Origin: Polytrichum commune
Lineage: Eukaryota > Streptophyta > Polytrichopsida > Polytrichales > Polytrichaceae
Length of the DNA stretch: 64,000 nt
NCBI GenBank assembly: GCA_950295325.1
Contig: OX485807.1
Span: 18,509,666-18,573,665, forward strand
Direction: 5' to 3'
The position numbers and the translations under genes are program-made. Shown piece by piece: positions 1 to 10,359 of this stretch. Below the pieces are notes generated by a model. The model worked only from the letters and a program-made list of their open reading frames with translations. It made no database searches and was not told where the DNA came from. Positions within the stretch are counted from its first letter, which is position 1. The number at the start of each line of letters is the position of its first letter.

Positions 1-202
1 GTTGAATTGCACCTTCAAACCGCTCGACACAAGTTTGCTCACCGAGAGCAAATTGGCATGCAATTTCGGTACATGGAGGCATTTATTGATGCGGATCTTA
101 TTAATCTTGCCTCTCACCATCACCTCCGCCACAATGGATCCAATACCGATTGCCTCCAAGATGCTATCATCTCCCAAATGTACACTTCGTGAAGTGAGTA
201 CC

Positions 203-475
203 TCATATGTGTCGAATGCGATGAGAGGTCATGTGCTTCGTTGCTCCGAAATCCATTATCCATTCCGACATGCTCCGCGCATGAGGTATGTGTTGCACGG
301 TGAATGCAAAATCGGCGTCATCCTTCACAATCTTGGCGTTCTCCCTCTCCTTGTTCTTGGCCTTGTAACAAAACCGGGCAATGTGACCCGGTTTGCCACA
401 ATAAAAGCACGTTCGTGTGCCTTGCCCAATTTGGCGTGAAGACGATGTATCCATCTTACCTTGCCGCATCCTCAC
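203..475 (-). pseudogene. copia zinc knuckle and start of protease
   Basis: This short frame continues the copia polyprotein. It carries a CCHC zinc knuckle (CFYCGKPGHIARFC), which binds RNA during packaging. It then reads 'WIMDFGATKHMTS', the copia aspartic-protease active-site region, where the usual form is D-S-G-A. Here the residue after the catalytic Asp is Phe instead of Ser, so the protease is probably impaired. It is offset in frame from the Gag segment upstream at 477-1076. The remainder towards position 1 shows no long frame and is presumably decayed or cut by the window edge. Confidence 0.8.
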
Positions 476-476
476 T

Positions 477-1076
477 TCATGGGTCCTTCTCCTTGCGCTT
501 TGACACCTCGTGCATTAATCGCGTCATGACGTAATCCATCATAAGCTCCTCCCTCGCCTTGGTCTCCAATGTCGTGATCAAGTATTCATACGAGGACGGC
601 AAGCTCTCGAGCAACGTCATGACGGTGTCCTCGTCTCGCACGGGTACCTCCATGCATGCAAGTTGATCTGCAAGTGCCTTCACGTGGTTGATATGATCCA
701 AAACATCTTCTCCTTCTTGCATCTTACACATGAAGAACTTGCGGCGGATGAATAGAATGTTGGACAAATTCTTTGTCTCATGGATGTTACAAAGAATCTT
801 CCACGCCTCCGCGGGTCCCTTACAACTCTTGATGTGGGCAACTTGATTGTCGGCCAAGTTGAGGCCGATCACGGACATGGCCTTCCTTACACGCCGTTCG
901 TACTCCTTCTTCACCTTCGGATCCGCATTTGAGGGTGGAGCCTCCTCGGATCCATCGATAATGTCCCAAAGATCCATGGAGGCCGAGAGCATTTCAATCT
1001 TGAACTTCCAATGGTTGAACCTTTCTCCATGGAACTTATCAATGATTTTGGCACTTTCGCCCTCAAAAGAAGCCAT
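477..1076 (-). pseudogene. copia-type Gag (UBN2-like) of a truncated LTR retrotransposon
   Basis: This 199-codon open frame reads as a Ty1/copia Gag, the protein that packages retrotransposon RNA. It starts MASFEGES, followed by a 'FNHWKFKIEML' segment and then 'AWKILCNIHETKNLSNILFIR', the pattern of the UBN2/gag-polypeptide family. The start at 1076 is chosen because it opens the domain and follows the leader region on this strand. The continuation, with the zinc knuckle and protease, is in another frame at 203-475, so Gag-Pol is broken by a frameshift near 475. The rest of Pol lies off the left edge of the window. Family assignment is secure from the motif pattern; whether any copy is active cannot be judged here. 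Confidence 0.85.
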
Positions 1077-1238
1077 CTCTCAAATGCCTTCACTAAGATC
1101 CCTCTCTACTCAAGGATGATGTAAGTAGCCTAGAATCACTCAATAAATCTTTTTTCCACTCAAAGCTCTCAAGTTGGATCTTCTAAAAGTCTCACAATGT
1201 TAAACTCACCTCAACAAGTGAGTGTCCACATTAAATCA

Positions 1239-1534
1239 TTTTTCATTCAAAGAGACTAAGAGAGCACTCAAATCACTCAAAAAAAAGAGTTCCTCACCTC
1301 ATATGCACCTCAAACTCTCAAGTATGTCCACTCAAATCTTTCTTCATTCAAAGAGACTAAGAGAGCATTCAAATCATTCAAAAAGAGGAGTTCCTCACCT
1401 CATATGCACCTCAAACTCTCAAGTATGTCCATTCAAATCTTTCTTCACTCAAAGAGACTAAGAGAGCACTTAAATCACTCAAAAGAGGAGTTCCTCACCT
1501 CATATGCACCTCAAACTCTCAAATGCATCACATC
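1239..1534 (-). repeat. ~100-bp tandem repeat, three copies, in the copia leader
   Basis: Three head-to-tail units begin at about 1239, 1339 and 1440. Each contains 'CAAAGAGACTAAGAGAGCA' and then 'CCTCACCTCATATGCACC'. They differ by a few substitutions and small changes in an A run. They sit between the presumed 5' LTR (higher coordinates) and the Gag start at 1076, so they are part of the untranslated leader of the minus-strand copia element. Forward reading frames through them are shadows of the repeat. Confidence 0.8.
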
Positions 1535-1599
1535 ATATTGTAATGCCTCAAAAATGCATCAAAAAACACAAAAGCAAGTGAGCAAGAAAAGATTACAAC

Positions 1600-2466
1600 C
1601 TCAAGACCTCGCCTTCTTCAACCACCGGTCGATGCCGCACCTCCCGAAGCTCCGGCCGCCACGATCCACCCGCAACAAGGATGCACTCAAATTTCTACTT
1701 CCACTAGCATGAGTGGACCCATAACCTATTGAAGGATTCAATAGGAGTAGAGAAAAGGTTGCACAAACATTCACACATACACAAAGGCATATGAACAATG
1801 TTTGGAGTGAGATGGTTTTCTTCACCCCCGGCCTTGCCTTTTATTCATAAATTTAGGTTACATTGTGCCGGCCAACCCTAACTTCGGCGGCCAACCCTAA
1901 CTCGGCCAACCCTAAACCGAGCGTTGACTTCTTGGTTTTCGTTGACTCTTTATTTACCAATGCAACCTTTGACCAAGAGCAACATTAAGGTTTTTTTTCT
2001 CCATTCAAAGTCTTTCCTTCTACAATTATCATATCATTAATTATTCTAAGAAAATGTAGATAGGTCTTCCGGACATCCTCGGAAAGAGCTCATATAATCC
2101 TCATCTTCTTTTACATTCAAAATGTGGAAGATTGTAGCCTAAAATCTACATATGTAATATCTAGGTAAGGAAGGATTCTTAAGGCTAACCAAGAAGTCAT
2201 TTCTTGGCCCTTAATTACTTCCACCTCCGTTTTCCTCACCTATGTGGCCTAGGCGAGTGTTTTACACCATGAAGCCCACTAATCATAAGTGGCTTGTTAT
2301 GTGGCTTACTAATTTCCCTAATAATGCTACTAATGTTTACTTGCCTCCTACATAACCTACTAATCTAAATGGCTTACTAATTTCGGCCATTTAACTTTAC
2401 GTAGTTACTAGTTTAATTATCTTCACTAATTTGGTAACCAATCTGTTGGCCCTCGTAAACCTCATT
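1600..2466 (-). mobile_element. probable 5' LTR region of the copia element (borders uncertain)
   Basis: On the minus strand this non-coding stretch lies upstream of the leader and Gag. It contains a 'TTATGAATAAAAGGC' promoter or poly(A)-signal-like segment near 1840 and a repeated 'TTAGGGTTGGCCG' motif near 1880-1910. A minus-strand TGTAATGAGG at about 2466 could be the LTR start. The second LTR is outside the window, so the borders cannot be confirmed by comparison. This is inferred from position and composition only. Confidence 0.4.
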
Positions 2467-2531
2467 ACATAATCCTTCTCATGTGGCGATTTTGGTAATT
2501 CTCCCCTTTCGTCGTTGAAATTGTGGTGAAC

Positions 2532-2805
2532 ATACTTGAAAGAGGATAAGCTTGTGAATGAGTTTGATTTAAGGTTGATAATATGTTTGTGAATTTTTTT
2601 GAGAAATCTAGTGTGGGAGGGGGGGTCTCGGAACCGAGAGGGTGGAGGTAGTCTAGGTTAGTTGTACTTGAAAGAGGATAAGTTTGTGAATGAGTTTGAT
2701 TTAAGGTTGATAATGTGTTTGTAAATTGTTTTGAGAAATCTGGTGTGGGGGGGGGGTCCTCAGAACCGAGAGGGTGAAGGTAGTCTAGGTTAGTTGTACT
2801 TGAAA
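2532..2805. repeat. ~135-bp direct tandem duplication
   Basis: Two units, about 2532-2666 and 2667-2803, share 'ACTTGAAAGAGGATAAG', 'GAATGAGTTTGATTTAAGG', a G-run and 'AACCGAGAGGGTG'. They differ at a handful of positions. The minus-strand frame through them (2465-2989) repeats a peptide of about 45 residues, but nothing recognisable as a protein family is seen. I treat it as a non-coding tandem duplication. Confidence 0.75.
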
Positions 2806-2989
2806 GCATGAGGGTACATAGTTGTATCCTAATGCAACAACATTGTAAATATTTGGTACAAGGTTGAATGGGTTTGTGAACACAATTAATGTAAATGTTT
2901 TCAATTTTTATATTTAGCTTTCTTTCATTTGAATGCAATCTTTTATTTTTGGAGTAGATAGTTGTGCAAAATGTCATGTCTTGTGACAA

Positions 2990-4083
2990 TTAATTATATT
3001 TGTTGTTTTTTTTTTATCCGCGTTTACAACTTGTCTACGTTAGCTTGTACATTTTGTTATCTCCATGGTGATTTGTAGCCTTTTAACTAATATCCAAGTG
3101 TTATTGGTTGTGCCTTAAATGGCACATTGAATGGTTTAGCATTGGTATACCTAATTGAGACCGATTGAATGACAAGATGGATGATATGGAACATTTGTTG
3201 CTCACATAGTTGATTTTGCAATGCTATAGTATTCCGTTCATTATTTGGTACTTGTACGATTTAAAAATATATATATGTTGCCAAAAATTAACCTCTCTAA
3301 ACAATTACAAATAAATATAGGGTGCTAAAAAATAAGTCAAAGTAGCTTTATATCTACAAATAGGGAGGGAAAATTTATTGAAAGGTGCATAAATATCCCC
3401 TCATTAAATACCCCATTATCGCACATGGTTACAAAATGTAATGGGAGTGTGATCCCCCCGAGCCGCCTCCTCTTGCCCTTGGTCGTTCAAGTTGGCCTCC
3501 CAATCCCCTATCCCATGCTCGCAATTGCTCCCTCCCGCCTCTCTTCTTCTTTCATCTGCATGCCTCAATTCGCATTGCCCTCTCCTTTCGATGTATTGGA
3601 ATACAGGTTGCAAGAAGCCAGCGTCAAGAAACTCGACCTCTTTGCTCGCCTGGACAACTTCAACGCCAACATGCCGCAATAATCTGGCACGCCCAAAGAA
3701 TCCCAGGTAGGAAGCCGTGGACTTCTCCATGCGAGGGAAGGATTATACGCATACAACTCACTAACTTGGGCACATACAATACCCTAGCTGAGGACATGGC
3801 TGAGGTGGGTGCCACATTCACCATGTTTGGAGACTGTCACCCACATGGGCAACCATATGGGCGGACAACACATCATAAGTACTTGCAGCTTGCGAGGCAT
3901 CTGATCATGTTCATATTTCTTTGCCAAGAACCCAATGATGATTGGACATTAATTTCAAATAGTAAGTCACACTAAATATCCTAAACAATGTAGTGTAACT
4001 TAGCATACGCCTCAAAATAAGATAAGTTCTGCATGTGACACTAATTTCCATAAACAGTGAAGCGGACACGTAGCACAAGGCTA
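2990..4083. other. no confident gene; AT-rich spacer then a GC-richer block
   Basis: 2990-3415 is AT-rich with no frame of note. 3416-3760 is GC-richer and open on both strands (104 codons on the minus strand) but matches no family I recognise. 3980-4060 resembles a stretch at about 54655-54730 (shared 'AGTGTAAC.TAGCATA.GCCT'), indicating a dispersed repeat. Confidence 0.4.
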
Positions 4084-4187
4084 AAAAAAAATTTAAAATA
4101 AAAATAGAGGCTTGCCTGGGCCTCATGTTTTCACCCTGCCATACTGACCTCTCACTCAAGCCATGTTTCACTCAGGTAGCTCGGGAT

Positions 4188-4245
4188 TGTCTGATCCCAG
4201 GTTCGAACCGGGGACCTCTAGTGTGTGAGACTAGCGTGATGACCA
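4188..4245 (-). pseudogene. 3' part of a split tRNA-Val(CAC) (gene or SINE head)
   Basis: On the minus strand this holds the D-stem 3' strand, anticodon arm, variable loop, T arm and acceptor 3' strand of a tRNA. The anticodon loop CTCACAC gives anticodon CAC (valine). The T arm is CCCGG-TTCGAAC-CTGGG and includes a good B box. The acceptor 3' strand ATCAGAC pairs with GTCTGGT found at 12405-12411. Joined after removing one copy of the 17-bp duplication, the two parts make a 74-nt cloverleaf with all stems paired. About 80 bp further downstream the strand becomes T-rich (4081-4107), so a tRNA-derived SINE is an alternative to a true tRNA gene. Confidence 0.85.
4229..4245. repeat. 17-bp target-site duplication of the LINE (3' copy)
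   Basis: GACTAGCGTGATGACCA is present here and identically at 12379-12395, immediately flanking the LINE. The bases next to each copy on the element side differ, so 17 bp is the full duplication. It marks insertion by target-primed reverse transcription. Confidence 0.9.
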
Positions 4246-4578
4246 TGAATACCTCACCGAGGTTAAAGAAAAGGGACACAATACAACCCCAGAAAGCCGG
4301 GAACCCCCAGAACAGGGGGACGGGTGGCGCAAGCGCCCAACCCGGGGCCATCACAGGAGGAGCACCCGGTTGAAGGCCAAACAAGGCGGCACGAAAATGC
4401 AAAACAAAACAAAGCAAAAAGAAAGAAAGGGCCCAGCGCCCAGGAGAGAGCCAGGTGGCCAAGCCCCCAGCAGGGCAAACCAGCGTGGGAAAGCAGGCAG
4501 AGTCCCGCCCGGAGGCGGGAGCCACCCGTAGTGCACGAGAGGAGAACCGCGCGTGAGGCACCAGACGGAGCCTCACCG

Positions 4579-5460
4579 TCACAGGCAACCAGGATCCTCG
4601 TCACTGTCGGAGTCGGGGTTGGTTGCCCACTTGTAGACACCAAAGAGGGCGCCAGGCGGAGGAACACCAGACGCGTTGAAAAGAGTCATACAGTCCTCCT
4701 TGGTCATGATGCGGGGGAACTCCGAGGAGCTAGCGGTGAGAGTGGCCAGACGACGCTCAGCACGCATCGTGTAGAGGAGTTCATCAACCTCTGCACTGGC
4801 CCTGGCGTGGAGCTCTTCGTCGGAGATCCCAAGCCTTTTAAGCGCGAACCTGTTCGGATTGGCAGCAGGGGGTGTTGGTGGCACTTTCCGATAACGGTCG
4901 AGCAGGGATCCTGTACGGATCATGGGGGGCATCAGTGTGACCCTAGAGGGGCCAACCGGTTCTTGGCCGGGAGGGGTCTGAATGAGGGGCCCGAACGAAT
5001 TCGGTTGAATTTGCACTGGTAAGTTGGCTCTGGCTTGCATCTCACTGAGTGTCCCTTCGTATTGAAACAGGATGGGGGGGGTGTTGTCATGATGCGTTGG
5101 TTTAGTCTTATGTGAGCCATGATTGCAAGTATCGTGTCTGGGCACGTTCTTTTTGTATGGGCCGAATTGACACTTCCTCTTACGTCGACACGTGGGTCTG
5201 CTGGTGCCGTTGCGTTCTCCCTCGTACCCGCCTTCAGAGTGTGGGGGCCTTCTGTCAGGGGGCGGATTGATTTCTTGGGTGCACCTTGGTAGCAGAAGAT
5301 CTGGTGGTTGGCGAGCGCGGTCGATCTCCCGCAGGAGTTCGTCGATTTCTTCCGAATCATGGATGTCGCCCTTTTCAGAGTTATTGGTGTCGCGAGTTAT
5401 GGTTGTGGCCTCTCTCGCTGACACCCTTTGTTTGTAGTTCGGGCCAAATTTACACTTGGT
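4579..5460 (-). pseudogene. LINE ORF2 C-terminal tail in a third frame
   Basis: From about 5460 coding potential continues in the frame read at 4579-5733; its part above 5460 looks like a shadow of the previous frame. The tail carries two similar basic motifs about 100 residues apart, KCKFGPNYKQ and KCQFGPYKKN. It then has a Pro-rich stretch and an acidic end (DSDSDEDPGCL). I do not recognise the tail as a known domain; it may be element-specific. The continuation across the frame change is inferred from base composition and the abrupt end of the upstream frame. Confidence 0.6.
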
Positions 5461-7090
5461 TTTCAACCTGCCCAACGACTCTGAACTCCCGATTCTCCTC
5501 CTCGCTCTGGAGTTGTTCGTCAACTCCCTCTGAGTTCCGGGGATCTGATGTGTGCTCCTGTGTGACGGTGGGGAAGAAACCAACGCCGTTACTGTTCTCT
5601 CTTTCTGCTCTGTTCCCTCCCTCCGTATCCTGTTGTTCTGCTTGGGTAGACATGGCCATAGGGGAGGGCGGCGATGAGTGATTCGGTGCATTCTCCTCAG
5701 CGCCCTGGGGTAGGACTGGTATGTTGTTCCCAATTTCTGTGAGAAACTCCTGGACTATGTCGGGGAAATTCGGTTGCGCAACAAACTCCGCCTCGAAGTC
5801 CGGAGAAGGGGAGGTTCGGTGAATCCGGATGGGAGGGACCATCCAGGCTCCCAGTTCTTGAGGTAGGAACTCCTCAGGTGGTGTAAGGTGCCATTTTATG
5901 TCCTGATCACTCAACCTGCCGAAAAGGTTAGCTGCTGTCCAGATTTGTTGGAAGCATGATATCTGTTCTTGCCTTTTTTCCTCGTTTCGTTTGTGTCGGT
6001 GTAGTTCTTTATATGCTTCCATAGCCGCATAGACAGTATTCCGCCAGGCGTACCATAAGACAAGTTCCAGGTGAAATCTTTCATCATTGAAAGCATGCGC
6101 CAATCTTTGGCTCCAGATAGCCCAAAGCAGCTGGGCTCGCAGGATGTCCCAGGGGGTTTCTGCGTTAATTGTAAACGCCGAAGCTGTGTCCCACCTAAGG
6201 TCGGATTCGACGTTTGGCCCTCCTGGGTCGGTCATCAGTCCTCTACTGATTTCTGCCCAGTTGTTATAAGCTTGTTGAAGGTCAGTTTTGGCTCTGGTGG
6301 TTCGAAATAGGTCCCATACCTTCCGGACTTCCTCACAGGCTAAAAATGCGTGTTGTGCGGTCTCTCTTTCCTGCAGGATGCAGAGTTGGCATGCGCTGCT
6401 GAGGCCGAGTTTTTCCCTCCACGAGCCCACCGGGAGTCCGTCCGTGAGTAGCAACCACTGGAGAGCCGAGACCTTTCTCGGTAAGTAAGGGTGCCAAATT
6501 CTGTTCCAGAATTTGGCTCTCTCCTTTCCATTGTATCCTGCTGCTTCCAGGTCTGCATCGGCTTGCATTTGATGATTGTCTTGTTTAAGGGCAACCCGAT
6601 AGCCTCTCTTCGTTGAGTAGTTCAGGATTGATGTGTCGGGGAGTATGCCAAGTCTGCGCCACTGCCAGTCCTTCGGATCCCACTCCAGTGCCTCTATCCA
6701 GGTATTGCCCCACACCCATAAAGTTTGATTTTCCGGGGTGTCATCTCGAGGGTTATAGTCGAGAATGGTGTTACTGGACCCTATAGTGCGGATGACTCGC
6801 ACTTCCCTGGCCCATTCTGGGATCTGTTGTTGGCTTCCTATGAGCGTTAACTGCTCGTTCTTTTCCTTTCTGTAAAGAGCAGCTTCCTGTGGGTCTGTCT
6901 GGCGTAGGTGATAGACAAAATGAATGTTGCAATCATCCTCAATTTCGGCAAGCCATTGTCCAATACTGTTGGGGGGTCTGGGGGTTGCTTCCCACGGGAT
7001 GTTTGCAACCAGCCTGTTGTAGAGGGGGGGGTGCCACTCTGGTCCGTCTGATTCCAGGGAGTTCGTGGAATTCTTTCCAGCCCTGTCCAT
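5450..7090 (-). pseudogene. LINE ORF2, zf-RVT domain and C-terminal region
   Basis: This frame carries the zinc-binding reverse-transcriptase domain (zf-RVT) common in plant L1 ORF2. It reads 'FWNRIWHPYLPRKVSALQW', then 'CQLC' and 'TAQHAFLACEEVRKVW'. After it comes a hydrophilic, acidic tail. The first ~50 codons overlap the reverse-transcriptase frame, which locates the frameshift at about 6939-7090. The reading ends at 5450, where a second frameshift moves coding potential into the next segment. Confidence 0.85.
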
Positions 7091-8852
7091 CTCGCTTGAC
7101 GATGTCTTTGAGGGCCCTGAGTCCCTTTCCTGGCCATCCTATCATGTTAGACCTGGGTTCAGTACCCCATTGGACCCCGAGGTCGTTGGTGAGGAAGCGA
7201 TTCCCGTAGAGTGGTTGCCGCATGATTTCTGTCCAGGAGGAAGGGTCTTGTTGCTCCACTCCTGATTGGATGTAGTTCCAAGCCCTCATAATGCCTTGCC
7301 ACATTGAGGAGCCTTGTTTGACTATAGTGTGGTTGTTCATAATCCAATTAGAGTGGGTAGGCCACTTTCCTCTTCTAGATTGTTTGGTCTGAGCTACTCT
7401 ATGTCGAACTAACGTTTTCCAGGGTTCATAGCCGACCCCCAACCCCCTAATCAGTAATTTTATCAGCAGAGCTGAGGTTTGCCAGTGCGGGTCTATTATT
7501 TTAACTCCTCCTCTCACTACGGGAAGTACGGCTGTAGCCCATTTTACCTTCACTCTCATGTGTGAGTCTGTTTTCCCTGACCATATATAGTTTCTAATTG
7601 TGGCTCGAACTAGGTTGAGCGCTTGGTTGGAGAAATCCATACACGAGGCGAAGTACCATATGGATGAGAGAATAACTTGGTTGGCGATCATGATGCGGCC
7701 AGCCAATGAAAGCTTGTTCCCAGCCCATCTGTGTAAGTGTTTTCTTACCTGGCTAAGCATTTTGTTGTCCTTCTCTTGTTGAGTTATTTGAGTTCCAAAG
7801 GGGTAGCCCAGGTATCGTGTGACTTCTCCCGGTTGCAGCCACTTCATTCCTGCTTCTTCGCCCCAATTCCATGTTCGCTCCGTGTGTGCTATCCATACCC
7901 CTACCGATTTGTGAAGATTTAGTTTTGCCCCCGAGGCAGCCCCAAACTTGTTGATTACTGATATGGCCATATCCATGTTGGCAGGTGTTCCCTCTAATAA
8001 GAGCAGAGTGTCATCCGCGAACATTTGATTGGTGATGTGGGAGTTGTCCGGTAATCTCAGGCCCTTAACCTGACACTCAGGATGTTGGAGCATTTGTCCG
8101 AGGACATCAACCGTCAAGAGAAACAAGTATGGTGCTAATGGACAGCCCTGTCTGACTGACCTTTGCAAGTTGAATGCCTGTGACTGCTCTCCATTGACGA
8201 TTATTGTGGCTGAAGCGTTCAAGTTGAGTGACATTACCCTTCTGATCCAGGTTTCTTCGAACCCCATTTTCTTCATAGTTTGCTCTAGAAATGTCCAACT
8301 CACTCGGTCATAGGCCTTTTCAAAGTCCAGGAATAGCATACTGATTCTCTGGTCGCTTTCTAGTGTCCAATCAATTGCTTCGAACGCCAGAAAGATGTTG
8401 TCAAGTATGCACCTGTTGGGGACGAAGCCTGTTTGCGAGGGGAGGATCCAATGATGTAGCAAAGGCTTCATTCTATTGGCATAAATTTTAGCTATAACCT
8501 TGTACAGGGTATTGAGTAAGGATATAGGTCTGAAGTTTTTTATCCTTGACCTGTCCTCGGTTTTTGGTAACAGTGCTATTTTACTGACGTTCAACTCATT
8601 GCTGATGTGGGCTAGGTTGATGGTTTCCTCAGCAAAGTTGTATATGTCCGATTCTATCTCCTCCCAAAGCTCCTGGTACACTTCGGCGGGAATGGCATCC
8701 ACTCCTGGGGCTTTGCCCCCAGGTAGTTGCTTCATGGCGTCTTTGACCTCCTCAGTAGAGAGTGGTTTTAACAGTTCCTCATTATGCTCTGCCGTTACCG
8801 ACTGATGTAAGTACCGAAAGCACTCCTCCCTGGCATCTTGGTTCTCCTCCAC
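6939..8852 (-). pseudogene. LINE ORF2, reverse transcriptase part
   Basis: This segment continues ORF2 in frame after the TAG. It contains the LINE reverse transcriptase blocks: 'NFRPISLLNTLYKVIAKI', 'PSQTGFVPNR', the first catalytic Asp in 'LFLDFEKAYD', 'RQGCPLAPYLF', and the FADD box in 'NQMFADDTLLLLEG'. The thumb and connection regions follow. The catalytic residues look intact. It has no start of its own; the first codon after the TAG is GTG. A frameshift between about 6939 and 7090 moves the rest of ORF2 to another frame. Confidence 0.92.
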
Positions 8853-10196
8853 CTAAGTGTCTTTAGTGTAGAGTTGTTGGTAGAATTTTATGATGTGCGC
8901 CTCTAGGTCCCTTTGCGTGGAGATGGGGTTGTCCTCCTCATCCAGCATGTGTGTTATAGGTGCTGGTTTCCTATGACAGTTGTGGTGTTCAAAGAATTCC
9001 TTTGTACACCTGTCCCCCACCCTTGACCATTTTGATAGGATGGCGCTCTCCTGAAACTGAATTTTTTGTTGTCTCACCTCGTGTAGGACTGCCTGGGCAT
9101 CGCTAAGTCGTTCCCTCGCTTCCCTGGATTCCCAGTTATGTTGCAGTTCCTCCTCGGCTTCGATGATGTCCTGGAACTGAGCCTGGTACGTTGCCTTCCA
9201 AGACTTGCGTTGAGCTTGTGTTATTGCTTCTGATTGTGCCAGGATTGCCTGATTGGCTTTGACCATCTTCTGGTTCCAGGTTGTTAACGTCTCATCTGCC
9301 ATTACTCCCTTCCACGCGGCCAACAATGTTGTTTTGTGGGCCTCGTACTTTAGTAAGCCCTTGTTGAAGAAGACGGGGTTCTTCTTCCTTCGCCTAGGTT
9401 CCTCATTGAAATGTAGTACTACGCCCGCGTGGTCAGAGATGTCGGGTAAGGTTGGGAGAATTTCTGTTGTTCCTCCTATTTGTTCTATTCTAATAGGTAT
9501 GTAGAATCTATCAATTCTCGTTTGGATTATCGTGTGGTTGATGCGGGCATTGGACCAGGTAAATAGTTTATTTGACTTCCTAACAAAAGATCCAGTATGG
9601 TGGGCGTCTCGTCCTCCCAGTTTCATCAATAATCTGTTCCAGGCTTCTAACTCCCTTTGGCTGATGCAGGTTTTGACGGATCCACCTTGTTTGTCGGAGG
9701 CTTGTTCTGTGTTGTTGAAATCTCCAGCTAAGATCCAATGCGCCTCTGGTAGTTCTGCTTGTGCCAGGTGGTTCCAGAGCATTGCTCGGGGACCTGTAAG
9801 GCTGAAGCCATAAACATTTAGGATACCTATTGTTATGTTTTGGCTGAGTTTTAGGATGATGTACTGTGCTCGTCCTGGGTAGAGGACGCCATGGCTCGTT
9901 ACAGAGCTAACGAGTCGTTCAGAGATGATGATGCCCGTGCCCCCTTTGAGTCTGGTGGTGCGCGCCGAGAAATAACCTTCGTTCCAAAGGCTGGTCCCCT
10001 TTCGGAATTCTACGTTTCTAGCTTGCTTCAGGCACGCTGCTTCAGGTAGTTTAACTTCTTGGAGTAGGAGGATGTCTGTAGAAGGTGTGGTCTGATTGAA
10101 TAAATCTCTAATTTCTCTGCGTTTTCTATGTCCCGCGAAACCGTGTCCCAGTCCTCGAACGTTCTGGGTTGCAATTGTCAGTTTGTCTCCTTTCAT
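8853..10196 (-). pseudogene. LINE ORF2, apurinic-type endonuclease part
   Basis: The N-terminal 447 residues of ORF2 form an exonuclease-endonuclease-phosphatase domain that nicks the target DNA. Visible motifs are 'ATQNVRGLG', the catalytic Glu in 'LLLQEVK', 'AGDFNN' and the final 'SDHAGV'. A coiled, Gln/Glu-rich linker follows, as in plant L1 proteins. The ATG at 10196 opens directly into the domain. The frame ends in a single TAG at 8853-8855 and resumes in the same frame with the reverse transcriptase. Confidence 0.9.
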
Positions 10197-10359
10197 AGAT
10201 ACGGTTTTTGGGATTTCAAGAGGAGTGTTCTGTCTCCTCGCTTAGAACCGAGAATGGATTTCTCGTGGTGGTTGTAGCTGGTTGCGGTCTAGGAGAATTG
10301 GAGGTGTCTCTGGTCTCCCCCGCCATTTCTTGCCATTGGTCCCGGAGCTCCGCGACGTC

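Noticed and set aside
1222-1712. Forward frames with repeated peptides
   Set aside because: Produced by the ~100-bp tandem repeat in the copia leader.
4324-5022. 232-codon plus-strand frame
   Set aside because: Antisense shadow of the LINE ORF2 tail and 3' UTR; no domain.
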